Shown here piece by piece: positions 42,497 to 46,326 of a DNA stretch of 46,326 bases; positions within the stretch are counted from its first letter, which is position 1, and each line of letters opens with the position of its first letter. The DNA comes from a virus, in the IMG/VR virus record IMGVR_UViG_3300038761_000006, positions 1 to 46,326 of that record. The stretch is one strand, 5' to 3'. Both the position numbers and the translations under genes were made by a program. The notes beneath the pieces are model-generated. The model was given only the letters and a program-made list of their open reading frames with translations. It did not search any database and was not told the DNA's origin.

Positions 42497-42899
42497 TTTG
42501 CTTTTTGATTAGGTCAAAATTGGGGTAGTTATCCCACTTTCTGGCAAAGTATTGCTGCAGGAAGTCGATCACCGCGTATTGTTCCGCCTGGCTCCATTCA
42601 CTGGCCAGCACCACTATTTTATTTAATTCGTCGCTTTGGGCTGATTGATTTAACAATAGCGCGGCAACATCGGCCGGCGGTCGCTGATCGCTAAAATCCA
42701 CCCCGGCCAGTGCGTCAATTAACACGCTCCATTGGTCGTTGGTGAGCTCAGGCAGGCTTACAGCTGTTAACCAGGCGTAACGGTTGATTAATTCATTAAG
42801 CAAGCCAGACATATTAATTTTTTCGTGCTCTGGTGATCGGTCAGCAAGCTTTACCATGCTGTCAGCTGAAAAATAAACGGTTGTTTTTTTAGATTGCAT
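42474..42899 (-). CDS. Putative RHH-like protein downstream of ardC
   Basis: The 141-residue protein starts with SKKTTVYFSADSMVKLADRS, which resembles a ribbon-helix-helix N-terminus, and continues with an acidic helical body (NDQWSVLIDALAGVDFSDQR). It lies 29 bases after the ardC stop with TGAGGT before ATG. It could regulate the pair through the palindrome upstream of ardC. Convergent overlap with the integrase 3' end. Family not firmly known. Confidence 0.55.
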   Translation of the reverse strand: MQSKKTTVYFSADSMVKLADRSPEHEKINMSGLLNELINRYAWLTAVSLPELTNDQWSVLIDALAGVDFSDQRPPADVAALLLNQSAQSDELNKIVVLASEWSQAEQYAVIDFLQQYFARKWDNYPNFDLIKKQITNAARR

Positions 42900-42928
42900 G
42901 TTGTGTTACCTCATAAGTAAAAGCGGCA

Positions 42929-43807
42929 TTAAGCCGCTTGCTGTGTAATTTGTTGTGCACCTTCTAAAAGGTATTCACACGCCGCCTTTGCTTTGCTGCT
43001 GGCGGTGAATATGGCTTTTTTGTCCTGCTTTAATACTTTGATCCAGCTTTGCAAGTACGCGGCATGTTGCAGCGTGTTTAATTCTACGTCCAGCTGCGCA
43101 CACAGGAACGCTGAGCCCATTTCGGCTATCAGCTCTTCAAATGCATAAGCAGCATCGCCAAAACGGCCGGTAAAATCGCGTTCCAAACGTGCCTTGTGCC
43201 CGGTCCAATGGGTTAATTCATGGGCTAACGTTGCGTCATATAATGCGGCCTCTTTAAATTGTTCCTGATGCGGCATAGCAATATAGTCGCGGGCCGGTGA
43301 GAAAAACGCTTTATTACCGCCATGAATCACGCTTGCACCGTTCGCCTGGGCAACTTCAAGCACAGTTGTATTATTAATTTCATTTGTAGCAGGAAGCGCT
43401 GCAATTTTGTTGCTATCGATGTTTTCACACTGCGCCAGGTTAAACACCGTGTAATGTTTTAAGAAGGGGATTTTTTCAATTTCACCGGTGTCTTTATCTT
43501 TCTTCTCAATCCAGTTCCAGAACACCACCAGGTGGCCAGACTCACCGCGTTTTACATTGCCGCCCATAGCTTTAGCCTGCTTGTAAGTTACATATTGCTG
43601 TGTTTCGTAGTGAAAGCCATCAGCCCAAAGCAGCATTAAATTAATACCGTTGTACGTTTTACCAGTGCTGGCATTGTGGGGAACCATGATGTTAGTTGCT
43701 GCTTTGCGATGCTCCCAGGGCTTTAACCAGGGAATATTGCCAGATTCCATTGCTGATACGATTTTGTTAGTTACTTCTTGATAGATATCACGTTTAGCCT
43801 TAGCCAT
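42929..43807 (-). CDS. ardC: ArdC-type antirestriction protein
   Basis: The 292-residue protein has an N-terminal ArdC single-strand-DNA-binding domain (about 1-130: IYQEVTNKIVSAMESGNIPW, then TGKTYNGINLMLLW and YVTYKQAKAMGGNVKRGESG) and a C-terminal zincin-like peptidase domain with HELTH at 196-200 and EELIAEMGSAF at 224-234. ArdC proteins on plasmids and phages protect incoming DNA from restriction. ATG 43807 is chosen because GAGGA lies six bases before it; an upstream start at 43831 lacks this. A strong palindrome lies about 90 bases upstream. Confidence 0.88.
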   Translation of the reverse strand: MAKAKRDIYQEVTNKIVSAMESGNIPWLKPWEHRKAATNIMVPHNASTGKTYNGINLMLLWADGFHYETQQYVTYKQAKAMGGNVKRGESGHLVVFWNWIEKKDKDTGEIEKIPFLKHYTVFNLAQCENIDSNKIAALPATNEINNTTVLEVAQANGASVIHGGNKAFFSPARDYIAMPHQEQFKEAALYDATLAHELTHWTGHKARLERDFTGRFGDAAYAFEELIAEMGSAFLCAQLDVELNTLQHAAYLQSWIKVLKQDKKAIFTASSKAKAACEYLLEGAQQITQQAA

Positions 43808-43894
43808 TTTATCCTCACTTAAGCCGCGCACTGTGTACCGGCTTTTCAGTTGGTTGATGTGGTTTAGTTACTCATCATTGCTGATGTGTTACTT

Positions 43895-43919
43895 AATGTA
43901 TTACATAGTGTAATACATT
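43895..43919. promoter_or_regulatory. Perfect 11-bp-arm palindrome upstream of ardC
   Basis: AATGTATTACA (43895-43905) and TGTAATACATT (43909-43919) are perfect inverted repeats around TAG. The symmetry and size fit an operator for a dimeric regulator such as an RHH or XRE protein, placed in the ardC promoter region. Confidence 0.65.
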
Positions 43920-44388
43920 GCAAGAGGTTAAAGTAAATTTCCTGCTATATCGTTACCGCAATATATAAAACACCCAAAGAAACCCGCCTATCCAGGCTCA
44001 ATAGGTGCACGGAAAATAAATACTATGGACCACCCAATTAGATATAATGTATGTTTATAGGGGTCTGCACGAATCCCTGAAACTCACCTAAATTACGGCC
44101 AATAGCATAAACCCATTAATTGCGCTTAATATACATAATACGCAATATATAAATTAATACTCCAATAGCAATAAGCTATGCAGCAATACACCATTAATAA
44201 AAAGCGCAATTAAATATTAAAATATCTAAGCTGATCACCTGAGTAATACACGACTTGTGTTATTTACCTGGGATCTACTGTTAAACTTAAGGGGTGGGGG
44301 ATCGGATCCAAAGGATCAGCCCATGCCAGGGGTAGGGTGGGTACCTGAATAACTGCACTATTTTTGAAACTTTGCTAAGGGGCGATTT
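43920..44388. other. Gene-free AT-rich interval between ardC and the Mor-like gene
   Basis: About 470 bases without a credible gene. CGCAATATATAAA occurs twice (about 43959 and 44141). TAATTGCGCTT (44117-44127) and AAGCGCAATTA (44202-44212) form an 11-bp perfect inverted repeat about 75 bp apart. The right part is G-rich (GGGGTGGGGGATC) near 44290. It may hold promoters for both sides or recombination sites; nothing decides this. Confidence 0.5.
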
Positions 44389-44724
44389 ATGCAATCCGAT
44401 GCCAGCATACAGCAGGACCTAAAACTGCAGGAAATTCTCAGTTTGAATTTACCCAAAGTTTGGCGCGAAATCGCGATAGCTATCGGGCCTGATAATTTTG
44501 TAAAAATTTGGCGAATTGTATCTACTCCTGAATTATGCAACACCGACAATAAATTATATGTCCCATCAATTAATAAATACCTCGAATATCAGAGAAGCCA
44601 AATAATTAAATCTTTACTCAACGACAATAAGAGTAAAAAAGAAATAATCGACGAATTAAGTCGCCACGGTTTTGAATTATCAACCGACACGTTGAGTAGG
44701 ATTATTAGAAAAATAACTCAGTAA
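44389..44724 (+). CDS. Possible Mor/MuC-type transcription activator
   Basis: The 111-residue protein resembles the Mor/C activators of Mu: a helical N-terminal half with LPKVWREIAIAIGPDNFVKI, a KLYVPSINKYLEY segment similar to the family's IYIP signature, and a C-terminal helix-turn-helix (NKSKKEIIDELSRHGFELST, then DTLSRIIRK). Mor-type proteins switch on phage middle or late promoters. ATG 44389 has AAGGGGCG as SD. Located just before the serine recombinase. Similarity is by pattern, so another HTH family cannot be excluded. Confidence 0.5.
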   Translation: MQSDASIQQDLKLQEILSLNLPKVWREIAIAIGPDNFVKIWRIVSTPELCNTDNKLYVPSINKYLEYQRSQIIKSLLNDNKSKKEIIDELSRHGFELSTDTLSRIIRKITQ

Positions 44725-44751
44725 GATAATTAATAAGAAATTGGAACTAAC

Positions 44752-46326
44752 ATGACCAAAAAGTGTGTAATTTATGCAAGGGTTTCCACTGCGAAACAGG
44801 CAGAAAAGGAACTCCCAGTACAAAGTCAGATAGGAAAATGCCAACAGCACGCTAAGGAACTGGGCTTAGAAGTTGTGAAGGTATTCACAGATGAAGGCAT
44901 TTCAGGTACATCAGATAACCGGCCCGCATTCCAACAAGCCATAACCTACTGTGAAAACTTTGACATTGATTACTTCATTTGCTGGAGCACATCACGGTTT
45001 GCAAGAAATTCACTTGAAGCAAAGCTAAATAAGCGCAGATTAGCCAGCAGCAATACCAAGATATCCTATGTGTCACAAAACATTGATGACGGCGATTCTG
45101 GCTTCATTTACGAGGGTATTTTAGAGCTCTTTGACGAGTATTATTCACGGCAGGTATCACAAGATACGAAACGATCGATGATTGCGAATGCACAGAAAGG
45201 TTTTTTCAACGGTGGTTATGTAACGTATGGCTACCAGGTTAAACCAGCAATAACAGACCGTAAAAAGCAAATGCTTGTACCTAACCCGCTCGAAAGTGGC
45301 ACAGTAAATCGAATTTTTGAATTAAAACTGGCCGGCTATGGAGGCAAACAAATTGCCGAGGTCCTAAATGGGGAAGGGCGACTTAAACGCGGCAGTAAAT
45401 GGACAAAGACAACCGTCCTAGAGCTACTACGTAACGAAAGGGTGGTAGGACGTATCGCTTTCGGTAAAAAAGGCCGTGACGGTGCTTTACCGCGCTCAGA
45501 ATGGATTGTTGTGGATAGCCATGAGCCGATAGTAAGCATAAAGACTTTCGAAGCGGTTCAGGCCATGATGGATGAACAAACAAATGTTGGCGTTAAAGAG
45601 CATGGATCACCTAAAAGCACACGATTTTTTACCGGTATATTAAAATGCGGAAAGTGTGGATCGGCCATGACGATTGAAAGGGCTAAGGGCGCCACAAAAG
45701 TGTATTACTATTACAATTGCAAAACTAAAAAGCAGGGAGGCGGTTGCGAAAACCGCAGAATCAACTCAGCTATATTTGATCCCTGGATGGTTGACGTTAT
45801 TTGCGCTGAAGTACTCACGGAAAAAAACCTGAAAAGCTTATTGGTTCAATTAAACGACTTGTGTGGATCCTGGGCGAAAAAGAAGCGAGAAAAATGCCAA
45901 GAGATTGCTGCGCAAATTAGAGACTTGGAGCGCCGTAATTCTCGTTTATACGAATTACTGGAAGATCCGGACGGTGAATATAATGTTCAGGACTTAGGCC
46001 CGCGACTTCGCTCTAATAATGCGTCTATTCGAAAGCTAACGACTGAATTAACATTAGCAGAGCAGGAACAACCACCGCAGCTCGAAATAACAGAAAGAGA
46101 TTTGAGCGAGCTTAGCGAACTGCTTATAGACATCATCAAAACCACTAAGAACCCCAGTAAAGTACGTACTTTTTTCCGTAGTTTCATTAACTCAATTCAA
46201 TTGAGAGATGATGATATTTTTGTTGAGTATCGTCCAGAAGCCTTGATTTCTGCCAACTCTGGGATAGTTCCCAGTGAGAAAAACTGGCTCCCCCTCCCCG
46301 ACTCGAACGGGGGACCTGCGGATTAA
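44752..46326 (+). CDS. Large serine recombinase, probable prophage integrase
   Basis: The 524-residue protein has an N-terminal resolvase domain (YARVST with nucleophile S12, SRFARN at 81-86), a recombinase domain (about 155-260, GGYVTYGYQ onward), a zinc ribbon (C299, C302, C323, C332), a long coiled coil (about 375-440) and an acidic end. That is the layout of large serine integrases, which join attP and attB without long arm sites. The final codons (WLPLPDSNGGPAD) and the stop are read from the antisense strand of a tRNA-Asn 3' part, so the gene runs into the attachment site. It lies at the right end of the prophage as expected for an integrase. Confidence 0.92.
   Translation: MTKKCVIYARVSTAKQAEKELPVQSQIGKCQQHAKELGLEVVKVFTDEGISGTSDNRPAFQQAITYCENFDIDYFICWSTSRFARNSLEAKLNKRRLASSNTKISYVSQNIDDGDSGFIYEGILELFDEYYSRQVSQDTKRSMIANAQKGFFNGGYVTYGYQVKPAITDRKKQMLVPNPLESGTVNRIFELKLAGYGGKQIAEVLNGEGRLKRGSKWTKTTVLELLRNERVVGRIAFGKKGRDGALPRSEWIVVDSHEPIVSIKTFEAVQAMMDEQTNVGVKEHGSPKSTRFFTGILKCGKCGSAMTIERAKGATKVYYYYNCKTKKQGGGCENRRINSAIFDPWMVDVICAEVLTEKNLKSLLVQLNDLCGSWAKKKREKCQEIAAQIRDLERRNSRLYELLEDPDGEYNVQDLGPRLRSNNASIRKLTTELTLAEQEQPPQLEITERDLSELSELLIDIIKTTKNPSKVRTFFRSFINSIQLRDDDIFVEYRPEALISANSGIVPSEKNWLPLPDSNGGPAD
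46285..46326 (-). tRNA. Partial tRNA-Asn (3' part), likely attachment site
   Basis: Read on the minus strand, the last 42 bases give anticodon-loop TTAA, stem TCCGC, variable loop AGGTC, T arm CCCCG-TTCGAGT-CGGGG, acceptor AGGGGGA and GCCA. Anticodon positions 35-36 are TT and the loop equals that of tRNA-Asn(GTT). The 5' part lies beyond the window. The tRNA 3' end is a usual integration site and the serine recombinase frame ends inside it. Confidence 0.85.

Noticed and set aside
1-46326. CRISPR arrays, complete tRNA genes, rRNA, insertion sequence transposases
   Set aside because: None seen; repeats found are short regulatory or RBS-type elements, not regularly spaced CRISPR repeats.

Overview
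The window looks like an almost complete temperate siphovirus prophage in a gammaproteobacterium, probably a marine Alteromonadales-like host. The host call is an inference from the tRNA-Asn type, the Shine-Dalgarno (SD) style, moderate GC and the mix of lambda-, Mu- and GTA-like modules. The right edge (46285-46326) is the 3' part of a tRNA-Asn gene on the minus strand, next to a large serine recombinase. The prophage therefore probably sits in tRNA-Asn and runs from the terminase genes on the left to the integrase on the right.

Layout. 1-9.85 kb: packaging and head (terminase small and large, portal, a GroES-like co-chaperonin, MuF-like head protein, fused protease-scaffold-capsid, head-tail connectors). 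9.9-24.1 kb: long non-contractile tail (tail tube, two tail chaperone genes joined by a probable -1 frameshift, tape measure, a GTA/lambda-like tip cluster with an NlpC/P60-like peptidase and a J-like protein, and two paralogous beta-helix tailspikes). 24.15-26.06 kb: two small unknown genes and a compact lysis cassette with no recognisable classical endolysin. 26-29.3 kb: a CI-like repressor facing a small RHH regulator across operator-like repeats, then a CII-like gene, small early genes and a catalytic-domain-only tyrosine recombinase. 29.3-38 kb: primase-helicase, SSB, Dam-like adenine methylase, DHH phosphoesterase and small genes, several separated by a repeated RBS cassette. 37.6-39.2 kb: two antirepressor-type proteins flanking a structured, C4-antisense-like leader. 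39.2-39.6 kb: lipoprotein gene. 39.6-40.5 kb: a group II intron without a reverse transcriptase gene, placed right after an intrinsic terminator. 40.5-43.8 kb: a module with an XRE regulator, a second tyrosine integrase, an RHH protein and an ArdC antirestriction protein, with about ten TGTCCG motifs before the integrase. 44.4-46.3 kb: a possible Mor-type activator and the serine recombinase.

How it may work together. In lysogeny the CI-like protein would bind CCCA-N4-TGGG operators and silence the rightward early operon. The antirepressors, under RNA control, could lift that block. A near-identical 41-bp element before the capsid and tail-tube operons, with a shorter copy before the lysis operon and a weaker one before the tyrosine integrase, looks like a phage late promoter. 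These regulatory ideas are inferences from sequence layout only.
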